Shown here in pieces: positions 52,387 to 61,116 of a stretch of 64,000 nucleotides of DNA. The translations under genes were made by a program, and so were the position numbers. The notes beneath the pieces are model-generated. The model was not told the DNA's origin. It saw only the letters and a list, made by a program, of their open reading frames with translations, and searched no databases. Within the stretch, counting starts at the first letter, position 1. Every line of letters starts with the position of its first letter. This stretch comes from Deltaproteobacteria bacterium (GTDB taxonomy: Bacteria > Myxococcota_A > Polyangia > Polyangiales > Ga0077539), in NCBI GenBank assembly GCA_947477565.1, contig CANJUR010000011.1, forward strand, positions 46,733 through 110,732, read 5' to 3'.

Positions 52387-55242
52387 TCACTCACGATCGA
52401 GGTCCTCGGGGTCGATGGCGCCGTTGCGACGGAAATCGAACTCCAGCCGGCGCGTCTCGAAGTGCGCCGTGAGGCCGCCCGCGGTGATCGACACCGGCGT
52501 TCCGATCGGGTGATCGGGCGAGAGCAGGGTTGTCTCCACGCCTTCCGCGCGCTCGACACGCAGTCCGACCATCGCGACCTCGCTCGACGAGCGCTGTGCG
52601 AAGCCCACCTGCACGCGCTTGTTTCCAAGGCGCTCGCGCTCGGGAATCGACGCCGGGGAGAAGCGCACCTGCGCAAACGGAATCGGCGGATCAACGCTCC
52701 CCGCAGCCCCCGGACGGGGCGGCCCGCGGAAGTTCTGCCCGAGCACCGCGCGCATCGCGAAGGGCTGCTCGTCGATCCAGACGATCTCTTCGTGCCGCAC
52801 GGGCTTGTTGTCGGCGCGCACCACCAGCCGATCTTCGGGCATCACGAACTGCACCCCGCGGCCTTCCTGACGCAGAATTCCGACGAAGCGTGTGCGCTTG
52901 TGTTCGTCCGCGGGCTGCACCACCAGTCGGCGGCCCTCGCCGGTCTTGGTGGTGAGCACGTAGCCGTGCGCAAGGCCGAGCGCGACGCCCAGCTTGGAGA
53001 GGTCTGCCCGGGCCTTTCCGCTGCGAGCGGCGTGGAGGTCGAGCACGCCGAAGCCGAGGTCCGTCGAGGCGAACTCCCGCGGCGAGAGGAAGTGCTGCGC
53101 CAGCACCGGTCGCGGGGCCCGCGCGCAGGCCACCCGCAGGCGCTCACCCACTCCCGGTAGCTGACTCGATCGCCCGCTCGCGAGCACTACCTGCACCGGT
53201 GCGTCGTCGCGGGAGAGCCAGCGCTCGGCGGTCTCCAGGGCAGGGGCGAGCACCGTGGCAGCGCACTCCTCGAGCCACGCGCGGTCGGGCAGCGCGTCGA
53301 GCACCCGCGTCACGTCGAGCTCCGGGAGAAACTGCTGCGCCCGCACCGCCATGGCGGCTCGGAGGGCCTTCGTTTCGGTCGGCACTGCGGAGGCCAGCGC
53401 CATCTTCAGGGCCTCGCCGAAGTAGAAGAACCCTAGCGTCCGCTTGTGCCGCAGCCGGTCGGCCTCCGAGCGGGCCGTCCCCGGCGGGTCGTCGTCGCGC
53501 GCGAAGCGGGTGCGAAGCTTCTCTTGTTGATCGGGCGGGAGCATCGGCCGCAATCGGCGCTTCAGCTCGCGGCAGAGCCGCCGGGTAATCTCGACACCCG
53601 CAAACGGCAGGCCGTAGAAGTCCTCGATTTCCGACACGATGCGGTCGCCGTCCTCGCGCAGACGTAGCAGAACGAGGTCGGTGGTTCCGCCGCCGCAGTC
53701 AAACGTGAGGGCGCGCACCGCGCGGGGGTTTGGCGCGGCCGCTGGATCAACACAGTAGGGTTGAAACGCGTCGAGCAGGCGGTCGAGGGAGAGCGACCCG
53801 AAGCGGTGATAGAGCGCTCCCAGCGATGCAGCGGTGGCCTCGTCGAGGAAGGTCAGCGGCTGGTCCGGCGGATCAGCGCACAGACCGCGCAGCGCGCTTC
53901 CTGCGAGGGCTTCGCGGGCGGAGGCTTCGAGGCGTGCCCGATCGTCCGCGAGGAAGGCCACCGGGTAGCTGAGCAGAATGGGCCCGACGGCGCCGAGGCC
54001 GCCGTCCGTGGGCTTCACGATCTCCCGGGCTGCAAGCTCGTCGAAGAGGCCGCGCAGGTACTCGTCCGTGAGCGCCCGGTTGCGTGCGATCTGCAGCTTC
54101 GGGGCGGGTTCGAGGGCATCGACCTCGACGCGCACGTCAAGGCTCTCCGCGGCGTCGCGGTCTGTTGGGCGGGCGTTTTCGGAGGTGGGGTCGGGCTCTG
54201 GGCCGCGCTCGATGGCCTTGCGCACGAGGCGCAGCGCGCGGTGCCCGAGGATGGGGTCGCGTCGGTCGTCGAAGGGGTGGCCGTCGATGCCGTCGGGCAC
54301 CGCGCGTCGGGGAATAAGCACGCTGGGGACGCCGGTCTCCTCGCGGTGGCGGGCGGCGTCGCGGCGGGCCAGGACGCTCCATCGCTCGGCGAGCGGGCGC
54401 GGCATGATGGGGTTGCCGAGGGTCGTCCGCTCCTCGAACGATCGCGGCGGAGCGATGATCTCTGCGTGCCACGCTGCGCCCTGCAGTGACACGGAGATGC
54501 AGTGAAACGACCACGGCGCGAGGCCGCCCTGCACGGTGATGTCTCGCTGTCCCTCGCGCTGCGTGACCACCGACGTCTCGTGCGTTCCGAAGTCGATGGC
54601 GACGGTGGCGCCGGTCTCGCCGCTGTGACGGTGCGGTCGCTCCGCGAGAATCACCAGCGGAGCGTCCGGGGACGGCGTGAGGGCCAGCCGCGCGGAGGCC
54701 GTGCCGAGGAGGTTGTCCCACGGGGGCGTGGCGCCCTCGTACCCCGCCGGGGCGAGCGCGAAACGGTGCGGGTCGAGCACGATCGCCTCGTCGATGGAGG
54801 CGCGCTGGGAGAGTCGCCGCATCGCGCGCTCGGCCGAGGAGGCGGTGCCGACGATGAGGGCGGTGCGCTCGTGGACGGGGTTCCACGCGAGGGTGAGGGC
54901 GAGCTCGAAGTTGGAGGCGTTTTTGTAAACGCGAACAGCGAGGTGCAGGCGGCCGAGGGCGGGGCGGTCGTGCGCGGCGACGGTTGCGCTTCCTTTGGCG
55001 TCCGTGCGGCCGAGCGCGTGGGCGAGGGCGGTGGCGTCGATCCACTGGAGTTCGTCAACCTCCACGCGCAGCCACTCGCGCGAGGTGTCCTCCGTCGGGA
55101 AGGTCTTCGCGTAGAGGGCGAACTTCGACAGGTCGCCCTCCCGCGCGAAAGCGCCGCGCCGCGAGGACGCCCCGAGGGGGAGGGTGATCAACGCCGGGTC
55201 GAGGCCCGCGCGAAGCCGAAGCACGCCATGGTCGATCAGCAC
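52387..55242 (-). CDS. Hsp70/SrfB-like actin-fold ATPase
   Basis: The 951-residue product has about 210 N-terminal residues of unknown beta-rich fold and then an actin-like ATPase. Phosphate 1 is IDFGTHETSVV (216-226), the connector is FLDEATAAS (465-473), phosphate 2 is FDCGGGTTDL (514-523) and the adenosine loop is VLASGRSSQLPGV (686-698). All are in Hsp70/DnaK order but divergent, with long insertions. The length and divergent ATPase suit the SrfB family, which in other bacteria goes with a dynamin-like GTPase (SrfC). It overlaps the GTPase gene by 7 bases, so the two are made together. It is not DnaK, as a typical substrate-binding domain is not visible. Confidence 0.75.
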   Translation of the reverse strand: MLIDHGVLRLRAGLDPALITLPLGASSRRGAFAREGDLSKFALYAKTFPTEDTSREWLRVEVDELQWIDATALAHALGRTDAKGSATVAAHDRPALGRLHLAVRVYKNASNFELALTLAWNPVHERTALIVGTASSAERAMRRLSQRASIDEAIVLDPHRFALAPAGYEGATPPWDNLLGTASARLALTPSPDAPLVILAERPHRHSGETGATVAIDFGTHETSVVTQREGQRDITVQGGLAPWSFHCISVSLQGAAWHAEIIAPPRSFEERTTLGNPIMPRPLAERWSVLARRDAARHREETGVPSVLIPRRAVPDGIDGHPFDDRRDPILGHRALRLVRKAIERGPEPDPTSENARPTDRDAAESLDVRVEVDALEPAPKLQIARNRALTDEYLRGLFDELAAREIVKPTDGGLGAVGPILLSYPVAFLADDRARLEASAREALAGSALRGLCADPPDQPLTFLDEATAASLGALYHRFGSLSLDRLLDAFQPYCVDPAAAPNPRAVRALTFDCGGGTTDLVLLRLREDGDRIVSEIEDFYGLPFAGVEITRRLCRELKRRLRPMLPPDQQEKLRTRFARDDDPPGTARSEADRLRHKRTLGFFYFGEALKMALASAVPTETKALRAAMAVRAQQFLPELDVTRVLDALPDRAWLEECAATVLAPALETAERWLSRDDAPVQVVLASGRSSQLPGVGERLRVACARAPRPVLAQHFLSPREFASTDLGFGVLDLHAARSGKARADLSKLGVALGLAHGYVLTTKTGEGRRLVVQPADEHKRTRFVGILRQEGRGVQFVMPEDRLVVRADNKPVRHEEIVWIDEQPFAMRAVLGQNFRGPPRPGAAGSVDPPIPFAQVRFSPASIPERERLGNKRVQVGFAQRSSSEVAMVGLRVERAEGVETTLLSPDHPIGTPVSITAGGLTAHFETRRLEFDFRRNGAIDPEDLDRE

Positions 55243-57425
55243 TGCGAGGCCTCCGGTGTCGAGAGTTCTTGCACCAGCGCGTCGAGTTGCTCGCGCGCGG
55301 TCGCCAACAGCGGCTCGACCTCTTCGGGCACCAGCAGGTCGCCCACCACCCGTCGCAGCCTTCGGTACACCTCCGTGCGCCGCGGATCGACGCCGAGCGT
55401 GTGCGCCGCGTACAGGGCGCGGTCATCGGCAGTGGCGTGGAGCAGCCAATCGATGGCCGCCGCGAGGCGCGCGAGAAGGAAGTGCGCGCAGTGCACCGCG
55501 TTGGCGGGCTCGTCGCTGAGGTAGCGCTCCTCGTCGGCGCGCAGCGAGCGGGCCGCGAGGTCTGCGTCGAGCATTCGTTCGAGCGCCGGGCGAAGCTCCG
55601 CGGCGAGGTCTGGCGCGCGGCTGGCAACCTGCACGGCGCTGCAAGCCGAGCGGATGCACTCGCCCACGAGGAGGTCCCAGGTGAGCGGCGGGGCGTCCTG
55701 GGACTTGAGCGCGCGCTGCCGTAGCGCCGCGGGAAACGGAATCGCCACGCCCTCGCGCGGCAGCAGTTCGCGGAGGCGCTTCACCAGGTTGTCCATCGCG
55801 TCGAGGGCCGACTGGTCGGCCCGCGGCTCGCGGGTGATGCGCTCGTGCAGATCGATCATCGCGTCGCGGGCCCGCTCGGCCTGCGTCACCAGCTCAGCGC
55901 AGCGCGCGCGGCGCAACTCGCCGCGGTGCCCCAGGTGCAGCATCAGCCGCGTCAGCAGCTCGTGACCTCGGTCGTCGCGGTTGACCACCGCGAGGCCCAC
56001 ATCGACCATCCACGCGAGAAAGCGCCGCCGGGCCTCGGGCTCCGCCGCACGCACCCGGGCAACGTCGTCGATCCAGCTGCGCGCGAAGAGGTGAATCACC
56101 CGCCATGCGAAGGGTGTCTCCGCGGGCATCGCATCACTGTCGAGGTGCGCTACCACCGCGGCGCGAGCGGCGGCGATCTGCGCCGGGTCGATCTCCAGGT
56201 CGGGGTCTACGCCGCGGTTTTCGAGCAGGACGAAGGGCGGCCAGGCGGTGATGTCGTTGGGGTCGAGAGCCTCCGTAAGGGCGCCATCGAGCGCACCGCG
56301 CAGCGGCTGAATCACCGACCCGAACACCGACTGCGGCAGGCTCTGAACCGTGTTGAGTTGGCGTTCGTGCTCGGGGCGGTCGAGTTCGCGGAGGCGCTCG
56401 GCGCACTGCCGCATGGCTTCTCCCGCGTAGGTGAGCGCGAGCACCACGCGGCCGCGCATCTGGCCTTCGCAGCGCTCGACCCAGTGACGCCACGGGCCGC
56501 GCAGCAGCTGCGTCCCCGGCCGAATCGCGCTCGGCTGCGACGAGCACACGAGAATGAGCAGGTCGAGGTCGTTGACCGCCTGCAAGAACACCAGGTGGTT
56601 CTTCGCGGCCTTCAGGTGGCGCGCGGCGTCGGCCTCGATCTGCGGGTCGGCGCCGGGGCAATCGACGAGGTCGAGCACTTCGAAGATGCGCGACGCGCGG
56701 GTGTCCGGCAGCGGGCGCACTCGCAGCGTGACCTCGCTCGCTCGCAGCTGCAGCGATCGCAACCGAAGCTCGCCCGTCCGAAGGCGCGTGACGTGGAAGT
56801 CTCCCCGGCGAACCTCCTCGAGCTCGTAGTTGGCGTCGTCGGCGGTGGGAAAGCGGCAGACCCGCAGCGCCCGCGCGAACTCGTCCCGGTTGCCCGGCTC
56901 GAAGGTCACGTGCAGCGCGGACGGAAACTCATCGAGCGCGGCGGCCTCCTCCGCAGCCCGGGGCTCGCGCTCGAAGCTGGCGTTGTCGAGGGTCTTCACC
57001 CGTATCGCGCTGTCCAGCCGCGCGCCGCCCTTGCGAGTGAGCCGCGTGAGGCACCCGGTCGTGTCGGCGTCGCCCACGGGAAGCTCCCGCAACTCCTCGA
57101 GGTCGCCGTACCAGCGCGAGAGCATCAGGGTCTTGCCGGCGTTGACCTTGCCCATGGTCGCCGCCGTCGGCTGGCGCTCCACGCTGTCCGTGAAGCGCCG
57201 CAGTGACTCCCGCGCGCGGCGTTCGTGCTCGTCCCACTCGCGGGCAATCACGGCCTGGTCCTCCGGCGGGCCGCTGCGTGCCTCCGCGACGCGCCCGGAG
57301 GCGTCTTGAAACCACGCCGACAGCGCCTTCGCGAGCGCTCCGAGGGTCTGGTCGAAGGGGCGCTGTCCCTGCGCCGGGGCAGGGAGTTGTTCGCCGTAAC
57401 GCGCGAGCTCGAAGACGTCGATCAT
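55236..57425 (-). CDS. Dynamin-like/SrfC-like large GTPase
   Basis: The 729-residue product has an N-terminal helical segment, a Walker A GKVNAGKT at residues 92-99, a switch-I Thr region ADTTGCLTR (120-128) and DCPG at 255-258 (DxxG). A large helical region of about 450 residues follows, as in dynamin-like or SrfC-family GTPases. No obvious membrane anchor is seen. It is the first gene of the four-gene operon and overlaps the Hsp70-like gene by 7 bases. A membrane-remodelling or complex-assembly role is inferred. Confidence 0.75.
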   Translation of the reverse strand: MIDVFELARYGEQLPAPAQGQRPFDQTLGALAKALSAWFQDASGRVAEARSGPPEDQAVIAREWDEHERRARESLRRFTDSVERQPTAATMGKVNAGKTLMLSRWYGDLEELRELPVGDADTTGCLTRLTRKGGARLDSAIRVKTLDNASFEREPRAAEEAAALDEFPSALHVTFEPGNRDEFARALRVCRFPTADDANYELEEVRRGDFHVTRLRTGELRLRSLQLRASEVTLRVRPLPDTRASRIFEVLDLVDCPGADPQIEADAARHLKAAKNHLVFLQAVNDLDLLILVCSSQPSAIRPGTQLLRGPWRHWVERCEGQMRGRVVLALTYAGEAMRQCAERLRELDRPEHERQLNTVQSLPQSVFGSVIQPLRGALDGALTEALDPNDITAWPPFVLLENRGVDPDLEIDPAQIAAARAAVVAHLDSDAMPAETPFAWRVIHLFARSWIDDVARVRAAEPEARRRFLAWMVDVGLAVVNRDDRGHELLTRLMLHLGHRGELRRARCAELVTQAERARDAMIDLHERITREPRADQSALDAMDNLVKRLRELLPREGVAIPFPAALRQRALKSQDAPPLTWDLLVGECIRSACSAVQVASRAPDLAAELRPALERMLDADLAARSLRADEERYLSDEPANAVHCAHFLLARLAAAIDWLLHATADDRALYAAHTLGVDPRRTEVYRRLRRVVGDLLVPEEVEPLLATAREQLDALVQELSTPEASQC

Positions 57426-57543
57426 GTTCGCGGCGGATGGTGCACCGGTGCCCGCGCGGCGTCACGCACCACGCTCGCAGCGCAGAATCGAACGCGAATG
57501 CTGCGGTGAGGGAAAGATCGGGAGGAGGGAGAGAGGCGCGCGC

Positions 57544-60500
57544 TCAGTCGGGGTAGACGCCGATGAACGTGCGCCCGCTGACGCCGCCGCTCGGCGTCGC
57601 AGCGCAGGCGCTCACCAGCGCCGGGCTAAACGTTCCCGCCACGGTGCACGTGGCCGCCGTCGTGGAGAGGCGGATGCGCCCCGGTCCGCCGTTGCCGCCG
57701 GGGGTGTTCGAGTAGATGGTCCCGCCCGCGCCGCCGGTGCCGCCCACCGCGCTCACGGTCCCCCCGGCCGCCACGTTGAGAACCGGCCCGTAGAGGTAGA
57801 TCACTCCGCCCGATCCGCCGCCGCCGCCGCCGCCGACGCAGGCACCCGGTTGCGCCGCGCCCCCGTTGGCGAGAAGCCGTCCGGTGGCCGTCACCGTGAG
57901 CGTCGTAGGCGTCACGAGCCGCAGCGCGCCGCCGGCGCCGCCGCCACCGGTACCCTCGTCCCCGCCGCCGCCGCCGCCCGCCGAGCCCGGCTGGAAGGTC
58001 GTCGCCACCGCGAGGTCGGTCGCCGCCGCCGCGCCGATCGATCCGCCGCCGCCGCCGCCGCCGCCAAACGGCGAGTAGCCACCGCGCACCACCGCGTCGG
58101 TGCCCGCCACGCCGTCGTACGTCATGTTGCCAGCGCTCCCTCCGCGACCGCCGCGGTTGGGACCGCCCCCGCCGAGCGCTCCGCCCGCGCCGCCTCCCGC
58201 GCCAGCGCCGTTGCCTCCCACGCCGAGGTTGCCGTACGCCGCGCCGCCGCCGCCGCCCGCCGGACCCCCACCGCCGCCGCCGCCGCCGCCGCCCGAGTAC
58301 CCACCGCCGCCGCCGCCGCCCGATCCTCCGACGCCGCTGCTGGTCCCTGCGGGCGTCGCGCCGACGAGGGCCACGTTGCCGCCCGCGCCGCCAGGTCCGC
58401 CGAGGCCGGTGCCGATGTCGCCGCTCACTGCCACGACGAGGGGATTGCCCGTGGTGCCGCCGCCCGATCCTTGCGCGTTGTCGAGGCAGTCTCGGTGCAC
58501 CCCGCCGCCGGAGCCAGACACATCCACGGTGCCCGCGATGCTGATCGCCCCGGTCGCGCGCAGATCGAGCACGCCGGTCCCGGTGGTGGTGACGGTCACT
58601 CCCGCGGGGACGGTGATGGTGGTGAAGTTGTGCACGCCCGGGGTGAGCACCGTGTTGACCGTCGGCGTGAAGGCTCCTTCGGAGCCGGTCGAGGTGAAGT
58701 TGGCGCAGCGCCCGTTCGCGCAGGGCGCGCCGCCGGTGCACGCGTTGCCGCAGGTGCCGCAGTTCGTCGCGGCCGTCTGCAGGTTGGCGCAGGCGCTTCC
58801 GCAGACCGTCTCGCCCAACGCGCAGAGCAGGAAGCAGCGCCCGGTCACGCAGACCTGGCTGGTCGCGCAGGCCGTCGCGCAGCCACCGCAGTGGGTCGGA
58901 TCATTCTGCGTCGAGACGCAGTCCCCGCTGCAGTCCGTGAGGCCTGTGCCGCAGGACGCCCGGCATGTTCCGCCGGAGCAGACCTGGCCCGCCGCGCAGG
59001 GGCGGTTGCAGCCGCCGCAGTGGGCGTTGTCGGTCTGCGTGTCGCGGCACACGCCGCTGCAGTTGGTCTGCCCCGTCGCGCAGGTCACCGCGCACACCCC
59101 GGCGACGCACGCCTGGCCGCTCGCGCAAGCCCGCCCACAGGCGCCGCAGTGGGCCCGGTCGGTCTGCAGGTCGCGGCACGACCCGCTGCAGTTGGTGAGC
59201 CCGCTCATGCAACTGAGTGCGCACACGCTGCCGCTGCAGGTCTCTCCCGCGGCGCAGGTGCGTGTGCAGGTTCCGCAGTTGGCGTTGTCGGTGACGAGGT
59301 CACGGCACACGCCGTCGCAGTTCGAGAGGCCGAGGCCGCACGTCACGACGCAGGCGCCGCGCGAGCACACCTGTCCTGCGAGGCACTCGCGCCCGCAGGC
59401 CCCGCAGTGGTTGTTGTCCGTCTGCTGATCACGGCAGGTGCCGGCGCAGTTGGCGAGCCCCGCGCCGCAGGTCACGACGCACGCCCCGCGCGAGCAGACC
59501 TGTCCCGCGGCGCATGGGGCGCCGCAGGTTCCGCAGTGGGCGTTGTCGGTCTGCAGGTCACGGCAGACGCCCGCGCAGTTGGTGGTGCCGCTGCCGCACG
59601 ACACGGTGCACGCGCCCGCCGAACACACCTCCCCGGCGAGGCAGGCGGTGCCGCACCTGCCGCAGTTGCGCAGGTCGGAGTCGAGGTCCCGGCAGACGCC
59701 GCCGCAGTCCGCGAGGCCCGCGCCGCAAGACACCACGCACGCTCCGCGCGAGCAGACCTGGCCCCCTGGGCACGCGATGCCGCAGGTGCCGCAGTGGGCG
59801 TTGTCGGTCTGCAGGTCACGGCAGACGCCGTCGCAGTTGGTGGTGCCGCCGCCGCAGGAGACCGTGCACGCTCCGGCGGAGCACACCTGCCCCGCGGCGC
59901 AGGGCGTTCCGCAGGTGCCGCAGTTGGCGAGGTCCGTCTGCGTGTCGCGGCAGACGTCGGCGCAGTTGATGAGCCCCGCGCCGCACGTCACGACGCACGC
60001 CCCGCGCGAGCACACCTGTCCCGCGGCGCACGCGTTGCCACAAGCGCCGCAGTGGGCGAGGTCGGTCTGCGTATCGCGGCAGACGCCCGCGCAGTTGGTG
60101 GTGCCGCTGCCGCAGGAGACCTGACAGTCGCCCATCGAGCAGACCTGTCCGGCCGGGCACGCGGTGCCGCATCCGCCGCAGTTGGCGCGGTCCGTGAACG
60201 GATCAACGCACCGGTCGCCGCACGCGACGGAGGCCGCAGGGCAGTCGATGGTGCAGCGCGAGTTGACGCAGTTGTTGCCTGCGGGGCAGGCCATTCCGCA
60301 GGCGCCGCAGTGGTTGCGATCGGTGCGCAGGTCCGCGCAGAAGGTGGCGCCCCCGGCGTCCGGAACGCCGCCGTCCGTGGGTGCAGAGCAGGTCGCGAGG
60401 TCGGCCGCGCAGGTGGTGGCGCAGACCCCGTTGCTGCACACCTGACCTGCGGCGCAGCGACGGTCGCAGCCTCCGCAGTTCTGGAGGTCCGTGCGGAAGT

Positions 60501-60819
60501 TGGAGCAGACGGCACCGCAGGCGTTCTGTCCCATCGGACAGCTCAGGGTGCACGTCCCGGCGGAGCAGACCTCGGCCTGGCCGCACGTCGTTGCGCATGC
60601 GCCGCAGTGGGTGCGATCGGAGGTGATGTCCACGCATCGGTCACCGCAGCGGACCTGTGGGGTGGGGCACGTCGGCGGGCCCATGTCCGTCACGGCGACG
60701 CCCGCATCGACAGGCCCTCCGACCACGGTGGTTCCGGTCGAGCATCCAACGAGCACAGCGAGAGCGAGCGCAGGCCACCAACACGGCAAGGAATCGAAGC
60801 GGCGCATGGACCACGTCAT
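57544..60819 (-). CDS. Cys-rich repeat lipoprotein (15 repeats) with Gly-rich C-terminal domain
   Basis: The 1091-residue product has a lipobox (LAVLVGCS), then fifteen repeats of about 43 residues, each with HCGxCGxxC and GQVCSxGxC and a CRDLQTD-type end. Many repeats alternate between an ACTVSCGSGTTNC type and an ACVVTCGAGLxNC type. A beta-helix-like region (FTTITVPAGVTVTTTGTGVL) and a stretch of about 200 Gly-rich residues follow. It is probably a long surface protein with disulfide or metal-bound knots. ATG 60807 is an alternative start. Confidence 0.82.
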   Translation of the reverse strand: MTWSMRRFDSLPCWWPALALAVLVGCSTGTTVVGGPVDAGVAVTDMGPPTCPTPQVRCGDRCVDITSDRTHCGACATTCGQAEVCSAGTCTLSCPMGQNACGAVCSNFRTDLQNCGGCDRRCAAGQVCSNGVCATTCAADLATCSAPTDGGVPDAGGATFCADLRTDRNHCGACGMACPAGNNCVNSRCTIDCPAASVACGDRCVDPFTDRANCGGCGTACPAGQVCSMGDCQVSCGSGTTNCAGVCRDTQTDLAHCGACGNACAAGQVCSRGACVVTCGAGLINCADVCRDTQTDLANCGTCGTPCAAGQVCSAGACTVSCGGGTTNCDGVCRDLQTDNAHCGTCGIACPGGQVCSRGACVVSCGAGLADCGGVCRDLDSDLRNCGRCGTACLAGEVCSAGACTVSCGSGTTNCAGVCRDLQTDNAHCGTCGAPCAAGQVCSRGACVVTCGAGLANCAGTCRDQQTDNNHCGACGRECLAGQVCSRGACVVTCGLGLSNCDGVCRDLVTDNANCGTCTRTCAAGETCSGSVCALSCMSGLTNCSGSCRDLQTDRAHCGACGRACASGQACVAGVCAVTCATGQTNCSGVCRDTQTDNAHCGGCNRPCAAGQVCSGGTCRASCGTGLTDCSGDCVSTQNDPTHCGGCATACATSQVCVTGRCFLLCALGETVCGSACANLQTAATNCGTCGNACTGGAPCANGRCANFTSTGSEGAFTPTVNTVLTPGVHNFTTITVPAGVTVTTTGTGVLDLRATGAISIAGTVDVSGSGGGVHRDCLDNAQGSGGGTTGNPLVVAVSGDIGTGLGGPGGAGGNVALVGATPAGTSSGVGGSGGGGGGGYSGGGGGGGGGGPAGGGGGAAYGNLGVGGNGAGAGGGAGGALGGGGPNRGGRGGSAGNMTYDGVAGTDAVVRGGYSPFGGGGGGGGSIGAAAATDLAVATTFQPGSAGGGGGGDEGTGGGGAGGALRLVTPTTLTVTATGRLLANGGAAQPGACVGGGGGGGSGGVIYLYGPVLNVAAGGTVSAVGGTGGAGGTIYSNTPGGNGGPGRIRLSTTAATCTVAGTFSPALVSACAATPSGGVSGRTFIGVYPD

Positions 60820-60900
60820 AGGGCGCGGAGGGTAATCCGACGATAGGCGTCGGCGGAAGTTTCGTCTGTCGGGCGGCGCTCAGGTTTTCCCCGTGCAGCT

Positions 60901-61044
60901 GTCTCGCACACGCTCCCCGGTGTCTCGCACGCGCTCCCACATGTCTCGCACGCGCTCCCCGGTGTCTCGCACACGCTCCCCGGTGTCTCGCACACGCTCC
61001 CCGGTGTCTCGCACGCGCTCCCCGGTGTCTCGGAGGCGCTGCCG
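60901..61044 (+). repeat. 21-bp tandem repeat between divergent genes
   Basis: Six copies of a 21-base unit (consensus GTCTCGCACRCGCTCCCCGGT) and a seventh partial unit, with few mismatches. It is in the 297-base gap between the divergent Cys-rich lipoprotein and bamA. The unit length is divisible by three and gives an ERVRDTG repeat on the minus strand, but no start or supported gene is there. Two full helical turns per unit could array protein-binding sites. Confidence 0.9.
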
Positions 61045-61116
61045 ACGGCGAGCGCATTGCGGCGGTCGGCCTTGCCGCTGTCGGCGGGGCCGGGTTATAG
61101 CGCCGCGCGACAAAAG

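Noticed and set aside
57424..60846. Plus-strand open frame of about 1140 codons opposite the Cys-rich lipoprotein
   Set aside because: It is a shadow of the very GC-rich repeat gene: low-complexity Ala/Arg/Gly composition, no family, and the minus-strand frame has a clear lipobox and repeats.
60901..61044. CRISPR array
   Set aside because: The units are contiguous 21-mers without spacers, so it is a simple tandem repeat.
60880..61113. Small minus-strand frame with ERVRDTG repeats
   Set aside because: It is only the 21-bp DNA repeat translated; no ribosome-binding site and it extends into the divergent promoter region.
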